A stretch of 36,250 nucleotides of DNA from an uncultured Phocaeicola sp. GTDB lineage: Bacteria > Bacteroidota > Bacteroidia > Bacteroidales > Bacteroidaceae. Where the stretch lies: NCBI GenBank assembly GCA_944320885.1, contig CALUJE010000028.1, positions 1 to 36,250 on the forward strand, given 5' to 3'. Below are positions 1-8,185 of the stretch, piece after piece. Position numbers and translations under genes: made by a program. Position 1 is the stretch's first letter. The number at the start of each line of letters is the position of its first letter. The notes beneath the pieces are model-generated. The model ran no database searches. It worked only from the letters and a program-made list of their open reading frames with translations, and was not told the DNA's origin.

Positions 1-62
1 AGAGAAGTTAAGCTTCGTCACGCCGATGGTACTGCGCAAGTGGGAGAGTAGGTAGTCGCCGT
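1..62 (+). rRNA. rrf: 5S ribosomal RNA, 3' part
   Basis: The first 60 or so bases match the 3' half of a bacterial 5S rRNA: the conserved segment around GAAGTTAAGC, then the CCGATGGTACTGC helix IV/V region and the terminal GGTAGTCGCCG. The 5' half lies outside the window, so this is the end of an rRNA operon whose 16S and 23S genes should lie to the left. A strong intrinsic terminator follows about 18 bases later. The exact 3' end is estimated. Confidence 0.9.
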
Positions 63-79
63 TTTTAAAGAAGAGTGAA

Positions 80-117
80 ATCCTCCGCAAGTTGAAACAT
101 ACTGCGGAGGATTTTTT
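80..117 (+). terminator. rRNA operon intrinsic terminator
   Basis: A perfect 10-bp stem (ATCCTCCGCA at 80-89 pairing with TGCGGAGGAT at 103-112) is followed directly by a T run. It lies just after the 5S rRNA and is read in the same direction. Confidence 0.9.
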
Positions 118-334
118 GTTTGTATATGTGTATCCGTGAGGGGAGAATTATCTTATAAATTTCCATGAATGGTTGCGATAATCACAAAAAGTTTGTCTTT
201 TCTTTCAATCTGTTGAGAAAAAGAAAGAATACAATTTAAAGGCTTACCTTTTGTCTTCGTTGTAAAATGTATACTTTATATTTCGCCAAAACGTTCATTT
301 TACTTATATTTGGATGTTTTTTAATATTATTATT

Positions 335-1180
335 ATGAGAAATATTTTATTGGCTACAGGAGCGAATGTAAATGTGGATCAGGTAATAGAAAAATTACTT
401 GATTTTGGTATTGAAGCAGGAAAGAATATAATCGGCGCAATAATTATATATATAGTTGGTCGATTTATTATTAAGCAGATAGGTCGTTTATTAATGACTA
501 TTCTAGAAAAAAGAAAATTGGAAATAAGCGTTCAGACCTTTTTGAGGAGTTTGCTTAATATTCTTTTAAATCTTGTTTTAGCTTTTGCCATAATTAGTAA
601 GTTGGGAGTAGAAACAACAAGTTTAGCAGCTTTGTTAGCTTCTGCTGGTGTTGCAATTGGTATGGCACTTTCTGGAAATCTGTCGAATTTTGCCGGAGGT
701 TTGGTTATTTTGGTATTTAAACCCTTCAAAGTAGGTGATTTTATAGATGGTCCGGGAGTTAGTGGAACAGTAAAGGAAATACAGATATTTCATACCATTC
801 TTGCTACTATAGATAATAAGATTATATATGTTCCAAACGGTTCTTTGAGCAGTAATGCCATAACGAATTATAACCGTCAGGAAACAAGAAGAGCTGAATG
901 GGTGTTTGGAGTTGAATATGGCGAAGATTTTGATAGAGTGAAAGCTGTATTGGAACGTATTATTAGTGAAGATGAGCGAATACTTAAGGAACCGGCTCCT
1001 TTTATAGGTTTGGATGCATTGGCTGATAGCAGTGTGAATATAAAAGTCAGAGCATGGACAAAAATAGGAGATTACTGGGACGTATATTTTGATATGAATA
1101 AGAAAGTATATGCTACCTTTAATAAGGAAGGCATTGGATTCCCATTCCCGCAACTTACAATACATCGGGCTGAGAACTAG
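335..1180 (+). CDS. mscS: Small-conductance mechanosensitive channel (MscS family)
   Basis: Inner-membrane channel that opens under membrane tension and releases solutes after osmotic downshock; the family forms heptamers. The product is 281 residues from the ATG at 335, close to the 286 of E. coli MscS. Three hydrophobic segments lie near residues 29-50, 73-90 and 96-128. The last is the Gly/Ala-rich pore helix (AGVAIGMALSGNLSNFAGG), followed by the beta-domain signature FKPFKVGDFI, a PNG motif typical of MscS, and a C-terminal alpha/beta domain ending in FPFPQLTIHR. An ATG at 314 would add seven residues (MFFNIII); I prefer 335 because the sequence before it is typical AT-rich leader and the added residues are not family-like, but this is not certain. 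The gene stands alone between the rRNA terminator and its own terminator. Confidence 0.93.
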   Translation: MRNILLATGANVNVDQVIEKLLDFGIEAGKNIIGAIIIYIVGRFIIKQIGRLLMTILEKRKLEISVQTFLRSLLNILLNLVLAFAIISKLGVETTSLAALLASAGVAIGMALSGNLSNFAGGLVILVFKPFKVGDFIDGPGVSGTVKEIQIFHTILATIDNKIIYVPNGSLSSNAITNYNRQETRRAEWVFGVEYGEDFDRVKAVLERIISEDERILKEPAPFIGLDALADSSVNIKVRAWTKIGDYWDVYFDMNKKVYATFNKEGIGFPFPQLTIHRAEN

Positions 1181-1226
1181 AATGAACATAAGAAGAAATA
1201 TTCTCTATTGAGGAGAGTCTTTTAAT

Positions 1227-1274
1227 AAACGGTGTAAATGATAATCTGTATGGTTTATTATTTACACCGTTTTT
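1227..1274 (+). terminator. Intrinsic terminator after mscS
   Basis: A 13-bp inverted repeat (AAACGGTGTAAAT and ATTTACACCGTTT) with a loop of about 20 bases and a T run, 47 bases after the mscS stop. Confidence 0.85.
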
Positions 1275-1389
1275 AATAGCTGTCATTCTTGATTGTTTGA
1301 GATTGCAATTTTTTTTTAGAATTATTGCTTTTTTGAAGACTGTTTTTTCTTAAAATAGCTATCTTCGAATCATAATTAAAAATCATATC

Positions 1390-2718
1390 ATGAAAAAAAG
1401 AAACTGGATAAAGACAATTGGGCTCTGTGCCATTGGTGGGTTGATGTGTACTCATTCAATTGCAGGAGAACCTCAGAAGACTCAGAAGTATGAGCCGACA
1501 GCTGAGAATTTGAAATCGCGTGAAGCATTTAGTAATGATCGTTTCGGAATATTCTTGCATTGGGGCTTATACAGTATGTTGGCTCAGGGAGAATGGGTAA
1601 TGACGAATCAGGATTTAAAGTGGGACGAATATGAAAAGCTGGCTTCAGGATTTTATCCCGCTAAATTTAACGCTCATGATTGGGTGGCTGCTATAAAGGC
1701 ATCTGGAGCAAAATATATCTGTTTTACAACACGCCATCACGAAGGATTCTCAATGTTTGATACAAAATGGTCTGACTATAATATAGTTGATGCTACCCCT
1801 TTTAAGAGAGATGTTCTGAAAGAACTGGCCGATGAGTGCCAGAAACAAGGCATAGCTCTTCATTTGTATTATTCTCATCTGGATTGGTACCGTAATGATT
1901 ATTATCCATTGGGAAGAACAGGACGTGGAACAGGCAGAACAACTCATGGAGAGTGGAAAACATATTATGAGTTTATGAATAATCAGATTAAGGAATTGTT
2001 GACTAATTACGGTCCGGTTCGTTGTATCTGGTTTGACGGATGGTGGGATCATGATCAGGACCCTGATTTTGATTGGCAATTACCAGAACAGTATGCAATG
2101 ATTCATGAATTGCAACCTTCATGTCTTATCGGAAATAACCATCATCAGGTCCCGTTTGAAGGTGAAGACATACAAATTTTTGAACGCGACCTGCCTGGTG
2201 AGAATACAGCAGGACTTTCCGGACAAAGTATTAGTCATTTGCCTTTGGAAACATGTCAGACAATGAATGGCATGTGGGGGTATAAGATTGTAGACCAGAA
2301 TTACAAGTCAACAGAAACGTTAATACATTACTTAGTAAATGCTGCTGGAAAAGATGCCAATCTGTTAATGAACATAGGTCCTCAACCAAACGGCGAATTA
2401 CCCGCAACTGCTGTTCAACGGCTGAAGGAGATAGGTGACTGGATGAAAATATATGGTGAAACTATATATGGTACACGAGGAGGGAAGATTACTCCACGAG
2501 ATTGGGGAGTAACGACTCAGAAAGACAATCGCATGTTTGTTCATATATTGAATCTTCAGGATAATGGGCTTTATCTGCCATTAACGGATAAAGTAAAAAA
2601 GGCCATACTTTTTAAAGATCAGACTCCGGTTAAGTTCAGACAAGATAAGAAAGGAATCTTGCTGCAATTTGATTCGGCTCCTACAGATATTGATTATGTT
2701 GTAGAATTGATATTTTAA
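1390..2718 (+). CDS. Secreted GH29 alpha-L-fucosidase
   Basis: Periplasmic or surface enzyme predicted to release alpha-linked L-fucose from host or plant glycans by a retaining mechanism. The 442-residue product starts with a signal peptide (MKKRNWIK, hydrophobic core, likely cleavage after THSIAG). The GH29 barrel follows: RFGIFLHWGLYS near 51-62, TTRHHEGFSMFD near 113-124, and IWFDGWWD near 213-220, where Asp216 matches the family nucleophile. The WETC-like motif LETCQTMNGMWGY begins near 286; Glu287 or a nearby Glu may be the acid/base, which I cannot assign from one sequence. The conserved LLMNIGPQPNGELP segment and a short C-terminal beta domain close the protein. There is no SusC/SusD pair beside it, so it is not part of a visible polysaccharide locus. 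The best -7 match upstream (TATCTTCG near 1360) has one mismatch. Confidence 0.93.
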   Translation: MKKRNWIKTIGLCAIGGLMCTHSIAGEPQKTQKYEPTAENLKSREAFSNDRFGIFLHWGLYSMLAQGEWVMTNQDLKWDEYEKLASGFYPAKFNAHDWVAAIKASGAKYICFTTRHHEGFSMFDTKWSDYNIVDATPFKRDVLKELADECQKQGIALHLYYSHLDWYRNDYYPLGRTGRGTGRTTHGEWKTYYEFMNNQIKELLTNYGPVRCIWFDGWWDHDQDPDFDWQLPEQYAMIHELQPSCLIGNNHHQVPFEGEDIQIFERDLPGENTAGLSGQSISHLPLETCQTMNGMWGYKIVDQNYKSTETLIHYLVNAAGKDANLLMNIGPQPNGELPATAVQRLKEIGDWMKIYGETIYGTRGGKITPRDWGVTTQKDNRMFVHILNLQDNGLYLPLTDKVKKAILFKDQTPVKFRQDKKGILLQFDSAPTDIDYVVELIF

Positions 2719-2768
2719 GAATAACTAATCCTTAGATTTGAAATCTGATAGTTTTAGAATATAATGAT

Positions 2769-2815
2769 AAAGAGTCGTATCATTGCTTATAATCAAGTTT
2801 GATACGACTCTTTTT
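2769..2815 (+). terminator. Intrinsic terminator after the fucosidase gene
   Basis: A perfect 14-bp inverted repeat (AAAGAGTCGTATCA / TGATACGACTCTTT) with a T run in the plus direction. It may also stop the converging minus-strand gene that ends at 2926, though the T run on that side is short. Confidence 0.85.
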
Positions 2816-2925
2816 ATATCTTATAATCTGTAACTTATTGGATTGTCATATATTGCGTGTCCCATTATCGAGTAGAATGTAAACTTGCCAATATAGGATT
2901 TCTCCATAAACAATTCATATTGGCT

Positions 2926-5571
2926 TTATAATTTATGAATCGTTTTCATTAACTGTTCTCCAAGTCCGATGGTATATCCTTGCGAAACAAATACCACACG
3001 GTTGAATGTATCAGCAATGATAAAAATCGGCAGATTGGATTTTTGTTTGAGTTTCAGAGCTTCTACCAGTTCAGACTGGATTGCTCCGTTTATATCAGTT
3101 CCCCATGTAATTGTAGAGGGAAGTTCCGGAAAATCTGCCAAACGGAACTTTTTGTATTGTGCTTCATCAGGAAACAATAATACCATTGAACGTCCCCATT
3201 GCTCAAATTCTGATTTCAGTAATGCTATGTCGCGCAATGCGTGATTGGTTGGTTCCTGACCAACTCCAAGTATACCTATTATATAATATCCCCTGCCGGT
3301 TGTTGAAAGCAATGATACTGGTTTATCACTGTCTGCCGGTTTATACAGATTTTCTGAGTTAAAGTTACCTATAACCTGAACTTCATCTTTGTTTTCTCTC
3401 ATGGTCAGGGTAAGGTCATTGGTCTCTTCATTTTTAACAGTGAAGAATGTCAAATGTGATAATACACCGCCATTAGCCAGACGGGTTCCGGTAACTAACA
3501 GATAAGAACCGGCATCCAGTGAAGTTCCGTCTTTCAAAAGATTACTCCAGGTAGTATTTCCTTCTGAATAATTCAGTAACTGAAGTTGTCCGTTTACAAT
3601 TTTTGATATGGTGAAGTGATTGTAATATTTAGGGTCATCAAGCGATGCAGTTGGCTGATAACTGGCTTTTAATGTACCGACTGCTTGTTGTTTAGGTGCC
3701 TGGACAGGAGCATTCAGTACAATATCTACAGGTAAATTGTTGGTGAATATCTGTACTTTTCCGGTAACTTCGTCAATACGTGCCGGGATACCGAGACTGC
3801 GGGCTACAGAAACAAAATAAATTTCCAGTGAATATTCATCCGACATTTTTATGCGTTGTACTCCAGCAGGTGAAATAGGAATACGTTGCGGATTCCATTC
3901 ATTCTTTATACGGATATTGGTTTTACACCATTGAGCCAATAATGACGGGTTCTGTTTGAAACGGGCAATTTCCTCTTCACTGAATGCTTTTTGGAACAAA
4001 GCTTTATAAGGAAGAATCATTTCATTGGCAACACGTGGATTTAAAATATATTTGTCATAAATTTCCTGAGAACAATCGGAGGGCTTTTCCGGGCGGTTCT
4101 GAAAATGGTCGTTGAGTGTTTCAAGTGCAACATCGCGCAAGTCTTTTTCTGATATAACCTGTAACAATCGAAGTGCTACAGGTTTTTCTTCTTCGTTAGC
4201 CTGTGACAGGAATTGCATGATGTTGGAATAGTTGCCACGTGATGCAATAATAAGCGGTGTCGTTATTTCCGGATTCAGATTTTGTTTTTGGGCAAATTCT
4301 TTGGCCGCTTCTTTTGTTGGGAATGTTGCTATATACGCATTTCTTATGGAATCTTCCAAGGCAAAACGGCGGTCGTTTTCTGCACGTTGTTCTTTGGTTA
4401 CCTCAGGTATACGGGCTTTTTCTGCCGGTGGAATGATGTCTAAGTCCAGTTCTTCATTTTCGTTCCCATTTTTATCAAGAACAACAGTAATGGTTTTGTC
4501 TTTGCCGAAAGAGCATTTCTTATATCCGAATTTTCCATTGTTTGATGCCCATACAAGCATATCTCCCAGACCTGCTGTCTGCGAAGTTTTACCATATTCA
4601 TCTGTTGTCTTTCTGGCCACGGTATAAAATTCAGCATAATTGTACAGTTTAAATTCTACTGTGGCATTACGCACGGGCTGGTTGTTTTCATCAGTAACGG
4701 TTACCTGTACCGTTGCAGCGTCTGCATAATTCTGGATAACGTTTATTTCTGTGTAGCAGTCGGTATTGCTCATGATTTCCTCCGGGCCGTAATAATGACC
4801 AAAGACCTTTGTATGCATTAGCATTCCGCGGCTGGCCGGTGCGTTAAACCATGCAAGATCCAATACGGGTTCCGGTTCACAGGCGCCTAGGAAATGCCAT
4901 TGTCCGTCTACCCATACTTCTACCCAGGCGTGATTGTCGTCAGTATGTGCCCATCGGGGAGTATAGACCTGTCGGGCAGGAATACACATTGCGCGGAAAG
5001 CTGATACGGCAAAGGTTGATTCTTCTCCACATCGTCCGTAAGCAGTACGTACTGATGCTAATGGAGAACTGGTCCGTATATCCGAAGGTGTGTAAGATAC
5101 TTTTTCATGACACCAGTGATTTATTTCCAATACGGCTTCCTTAAGTGAAAGGTCTTTTACCCGTTCCTTTAATTCATCGTAAAATACCTGACGGGCATTG
5201 TCCAGGTTTTCATTATTGATACGATAGGGAAGAACAAAATGTCTGAATTCTGCGTCCGGAATATCTTTTCCCCATGGCATTTCATGACGGGCTTTCAATG
5301 CAGCTCTTACATTATTAAGATGATATTCTCCCGGATAGTCTGCAATATCTCCCAATGGCATATAAGCATACATGAATTGTAACGCTTCATTTTCTTCATT
5401 TGTCATTTCTTGAGAGAAAATTTCAAATGAGCCGCTTGACTGTAAGGAATCAAGGCGAATATTAAATACCTGTTCCATTTCTGCGCGTTCTTTTGAATCG
5501 CTTATGAAGTGGGAACTGCAAGAAGGTAGGAGTGGTATTACTGCTCCTAACAATAAAAACTTGATGTGCAT
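2926..5571 (-). CDS. Transglutaminase-like lipoprotein with a degenerate second domain and thioredoxin-like C terminus
   Basis: An 881-residue envelope protein. It begins with a lipoprotein signal (lipobox LPSC, Cys18). A transglutaminase/protease-like core spans about 140-235: Cys181 in GRCGEES, His214 in DDNHAWVEVW, and a third position where the usual Asp appears replaced by Glu (GACEPEP). Next are a carboxypeptidase-regulatory-like beta domain (about 285-360), a charged helical region, and a second segment with the same SP...R...IPAR pattern as the first core but without the Cys. The last 130 residues look like a thioredoxin fold without CxxC. Bacteroidales carry many such proteins; substrate and reaction are unknown, and a peptidase or cross-linking role is family-level inference. 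The gene is monocistronic, with TACATTTG at 5598-5605 about 27 bases upstream. Confidence 0.82.
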   Translation of the reverse strand: MHIKFLLLGAVIPLLPSCSSHFISDSKERAEMEQVFNIRLDSLQSSGSFEIFSQEMTNEENEALQFMYAYMPLGDIADYPGEYHLNNVRAALKARHEMPWGKDIPDAEFRHFVLPYRINNENLDNARQVFYDELKERVKDLSLKEAVLEINHWCHEKVSYTPSDIRTSSPLASVRTAYGRCGEESTFAVSAFRAMCIPARQVYTPRWAHTDDNHAWVEVWVDGQWHFLGACEPEPVLDLAWFNAPASRGMLMHTKVFGHYYGPEEIMSNTDCYTEINVIQNYADAATVQVTVTDENNQPVRNATVEFKLYNYAEFYTVARKTTDEYGKTSQTAGLGDMLVWASNNGKFGYKKCSFGKDKTITVVLDKNGNENEELDLDIIPPAEKARIPEVTKEQRAENDRRFALEDSIRNAYIATFPTKEAAKEFAQKQNLNPEITTPLIIASRGNYSNIMQFLSQANEEEKPVALRLLQVISEKDLRDVALETLNDHFQNRPEKPSDCSQEIYDKYILNPRVANEMILPYKALFQKAFSEEEIARFKQNPSLLAQWCKTNIRIKNEWNPQRIPISPAGVQRIKMSDEYSLEIYFVSVARSLGIPARIDEVTGKVQIFTNNLPVDIVLNAPVQAPKQQAVGTLKASYQPTASLDDPKYYNHFTISKIVNGQLQLLNYSEGNTTWSNLLKDGTSLDAGSYLLVTGTRLANGGVLSHLTFFTVKNEETNDLTLTMRENKDEVQVIGNFNSENLYKPADSDKPVSLLSTTGRGYYIIGILGVGQEPTNHALRDIALLKSEFEQWGRSMVLLFPDEAQYKKFRLADFPELPSTITWGTDINGAIQSELVEALKLKQKSNLPIFIIADTFNRVVFVSQGYTIGLGEQLMKTIHKL

Positions 5572-5597
5572 AAGTCGTATAATTTAGTGCTATAGTG

Positions 5598-5605
5598 CAA
5601 ATGTA
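5598..5605 (-). promoter_or_regulatory. -7 promoter element of the transglutaminase-like gene
   Basis: TACATTTG on the minus strand, an exact match to the Bacteroidota -7 consensus TAnnTTTG, 27 bases before the ATG at 5571. No convincing -33 TTTG lies at the usual distance. Confidence 0.55.
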
Positions 5606-5749
5606 ATCATCATCTGTTTATAATAAAAAACAATATCACACTTTTATTAAGGAAGCGTATTTATTTTCTTTGATTGCCATTTTTGAACAAACTTATTACT
5701 CTTAAACATATTTTTTTATAGAATGTTTCATTATTGTAGAAATATGCAT

Positions 5750-5757
5750 TATCTTTG
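5750..5757 (+). promoter_or_regulatory. -7 promoter element of a candidate small RNA
   Basis: TATCTTTG fits TAnnTTTG exactly. A GTTTC lies about 21 bases upstream as a weak -33. No open reading frame follows before the terminator at 5869-5911. Confidence 0.5.
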
Positions 5758-5763
5758 CAGCGT

Positions 5764-5911
5764 CGATGAGATAAATATGGAGTGAAAGATATTATAAGTA
5801 ATAAATCTTTCATTATATACAAACCAAATTCGCATTTTTCTCTCTCTATATATAAATTAATTGTAAATATCCTGTTTGGGCTTGTGAAAGTCTGGACAGG
5901 ATCCTTTTTTT
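5764..5911 (+). ncRNA. Candidate small RNA of about 150 nt
   Basis: The gap between 5572 and 6063 holds a complete transcription unit with no reading frame: a -7 element at 5750-5757, a hairpin (TGAAAGAT 5783-5790 with ATCTTTCA 5805-5812), a long unpaired AU- and pyrimidine-rich stretch, and a strong terminator hairpin at 5869-5902. The dsbD promoter lies separately at 5990-6016, so this is not simply the dsbD leader. I cannot assign it to a family; a 6S-like or regulatory RNA are both possible. Bounds are estimated from promoter and terminator. Confidence 0.45.
5869..5911 (+). terminator. Intrinsic terminator of the candidate small RNA
   Basis: A 15-pair stem including wobbles (5869-5883 with 5888-5902) is closed by a GTGA tetraloop of GNRA type and followed by CC and seven T. 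Confidence 0.8.
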
Positions 5912-5989
5912 ATCTCAAAACTACAGCCTCTCTGACAAAAAAACATAAAAAACCATAGTTTCTCGTTGAATTTATATCGTTTTTCTGTC

Positions 5990-6016
5990 TTTGTTAATTA
6001 AAAATGCTTATTTTTG
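5990..6016 (+). promoter_or_regulatory. dsbD promoter
   Basis: TTTG at 5990-5993 and TATTTTTG at 6009-6016 match the Bacteroidota -33/-7 pair at close to normal spacing. Transcription would start near 6023, leaving a leader of about 40 bases. Confidence 0.7.
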
Positions 6017-6063
6017 CGACAAAAGTTTTATTGTCATTAAATTCTTAAAAATTACAGACGGAA

Positions 6064-8130
6064 ATGAGAAAAACGGTTTTGATGAGCTTATTGCTCTTTG
6101 TAACTTTTGCTCTGCAGGCAGTAGCCCAGATGCAAGAGCCGATTCATTTTAAATCGGAATTAAAGAAAAAATCTGCTACAGAAGCAGAAATAGTATTTAC
6201 TGCCACTATTGATGACGGTTGGCATGTATATTCTACCGAACTTCCTGATGGAGGACCTATTTCTGCAACATTTAATGTTGACAAAATGGAAGGTGTAGAG
6301 TTGGTTGGAAAACTGACTCCGGTAGGAAAAGAAGAAGACAAGTTTGATCAGATGTTCCAAATGCAGGTACGTTTCTTCGAACATAATGCACAATTCGTAC
6401 AGAAGATTAAAATAACAGGTGCAACTTATTCTATTGAAGGATATTTGCAATATGGAGCTTGTAACGATCAGAACTGTTTGCCTCCTACATCTGTTGAGTT
6501 CTCTTATTCTGGAAAAGGAGATCCTAATGTAGCAGCAACCGCTAAGACTCCTGAGTCAAAAAAAGATGAGGCTGTAGCAGCAACTGAAACTACTGAAGAA
6601 GCAGAAAACACTGCTGAAGTAGAAGCCGCAGATGCTACAGCTGGTAATGATTCTATTGCGGCTACAACAGCTGTATCGGCTGGTAGTGACTTGTGGACTC
6701 CCGTAATTGATGAACTTAATGCTTATGACAATCATACAGATTCTTCAAACAGCTCATGGATTTATATCTTCTTTGCTGGTTTTCTGGGTGGTTTAGTTGC
6801 ATTGTTTACTCCTTGCGTATGGCCTATTATTCCTATGACTGTAAGTTTCTTCCTGAAACGTTCAGGTGATAAGAAAAAAGGTATTCGTGATGCATGGACG
6901 TATGGTGCTTCTATCGTTGTTATTTATGTAGCATTAGGTCTGGCTATTACCTTGATATTTGGAGCCAGTGCGTTGAACTCTCTTTCAACCAATGCAATAT
7001 TCAATATCTTCTTCTTCCTGATGTTGGTTGTTTTTGCTGCATCTTTCTTTGGTGCATTCGAAATAACTCTTCCATCATCATGGAGTACCGCAGTTGACAG
7101 CAAGGCAGAAAAAGCAGGTGGATTGCTGAGTATCTTCCTGATGGCATTCACTTTGTCTCTGGTTTCTTTCTCTTGTACTGGTCCTATCATCGGTTTCTTG
7201 CTTGTAGAAGTATCTACCAGTGGTAGTATTGTCGCTCCGGCAATTGGTATGTTAGGATTTGCCATTGCACTTGCATTGCCCTTTACATTGTTTGCAATGT
7301 TCCCGTCATGGTTGAAGTCTATGCCTAAGTCTGGCGGATGGATGAATATGATCAAAGTTGTTCTTGGTTTCCTTGAACTTGCTTTTGCCTTGAAATTCTT
7401 GTCTGTTGCAGATATGGCTTATGGTTGGCATTTACTTGACCGTGAAACATTCCTTGCTTTGTGGATTGTACTTTTTGCTCTGTTGGGTGTTTATCTGCTT
7501 GGCAAAATCAAGTTCCCGCACGACGATGATGATGATAAGGTAAGTGTTCCTCGTTTCTTCCTTGCTCTTATTTCTTTGGCTTTTGCCGTTTATATGGTTC
7601 CCGGATTGTGGGGAGCTCCTTTGAAAGCTGTCAGTGCATTTGCTCCTCCCAGCAGTACTCAAGACTTCAACTTGTATAAAGCTGATGAGGTACATGCTCA
7701 GTTTGAGAACTACGAAGAAGGTATGGCTTATGCGAAGAGCGTTGGAAAACCGGTTATGGTTGACTTCACCGGATGGGGATGTGTTAACTGCCGTGAAATG
7801 GAATCTAAAGTATGGATTGATCCGAAAGTACGTGAAATCATGACAAAAGATTATGTATTGATTTCATTATATGTTGACGAAAAAGCTAAATTACCTGAGA
7901 AGATTACAGTAGAAGAAAATGGTCAGCAACGTGTTCTTCGTACTGTAGGTGATAAATGGAGCTACTTGCAACGTGTGAAATTTGGTGCAAATGCACAACC
8001 GTTCTATGTATTGCTTGACAATGACGGCAAGCCTTTGAATGGTTCTTATTCACATGATGAAGACATTGATAAATATGTTAAGTTCTTGCAGACAGGACTT
8101 GATAATTATAAAAAGAAAAATAATAAATAA
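6064..8130 (+). CDS. dsbD: Thiol:disulfide interchange protein DsbD
   Basis: Inner-membrane reductase that passes electrons from cytoplasmic thioredoxin to periplasmic thiol proteins. The 688-residue product has the full three-part layout. After a signal peptide (cleavage near AVAQ, residue 22) comes the alpha domain with Cys133 and Cys138 (GACNDQNC). An Ala/Glu/Thr-rich linker spans about 155-205. The membrane domain (about 232-515) has Cys251 in LFTPCVWPIIPM and Cys371 in SFSCTGPIIG. The C-terminal thioredoxin domain carries CVNC (Cys573, Cys576) in GWGCVNCREME. All six redox cysteines are present, so the electron relay should work. A short acidic loop (PHDDDDDK, about 485-492) sits before the last membrane segment. 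The UPF0597 gene follows 55 bases later with no terminator between, suggesting co-transcription. Confidence 0.96.
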   Translation: MRKTVLMSLLLFVTFALQAVAQMQEPIHFKSELKKKSATEAEIVFTATIDDGWHVYSTELPDGGPISATFNVDKMEGVELVGKLTPVGKEEDKFDQMFQMQVRFFEHNAQFVQKIKITGATYSIEGYLQYGACNDQNCLPPTSVEFSYSGKGDPNVAATAKTPESKKDEAVAATETTEEAENTAEVEAADATAGNDSIAATTAVSAGSDLWTPVIDELNAYDNHTDSSNSSWIYIFFAGFLGGLVALFTPCVWPIIPMTVSFFLKRSGDKKKGIRDAWTYGASIVVIYVALGLAITLIFGASALNSLSTNAIFNIFFFLMLVVFAASFFGAFEITLPSSWSTAVDSKAEKAGGLLSIFLMAFTLSLVSFSCTGPIIGFLLVEVSTSGSIVAPAIGMLGFAIALALPFTLFAMFPSWLKSMPKSGGWMNMIKVVLGFLELAFALKFLSVADMAYGWHLLDRETFLALWIVLFALLGVYLLGKIKFPHDDDDDKVSVPRFFLALISLAFAVYMVPGLWGAPLKAVSAFAPPSSTQDFNLYKADEVHAQFENYEEGMAYAKSVGKPVMVDFTGWGCVNCREMESKVWIDPKVREIMTKDYVLISLYVDEKAKLPEKITVEENGQQRVLRTVGDKWSYLQRVKFGANAQPFYVLLDNDGKPLNGSYSHDEDIDKYVKFLQTGLDNYKKKNNK

Positions 8131-8185
8131 TTTGGCCAACTATTAGCATAGTAAATCCTGACCTAAACTTTTATTTGAATATATT

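Noticed and set aside
241..300. Promoter for mscS
   Set aside because: The best match, TATATTTC at 277-284, misses the final G and lacks a -33 at proper distance; too weak to annotate.
5951..6063. Riboswitch in the dsbD leader
   Set aside because: The expected leader after the promoter is only about 40 bases, too short, and shows no known aptamer.
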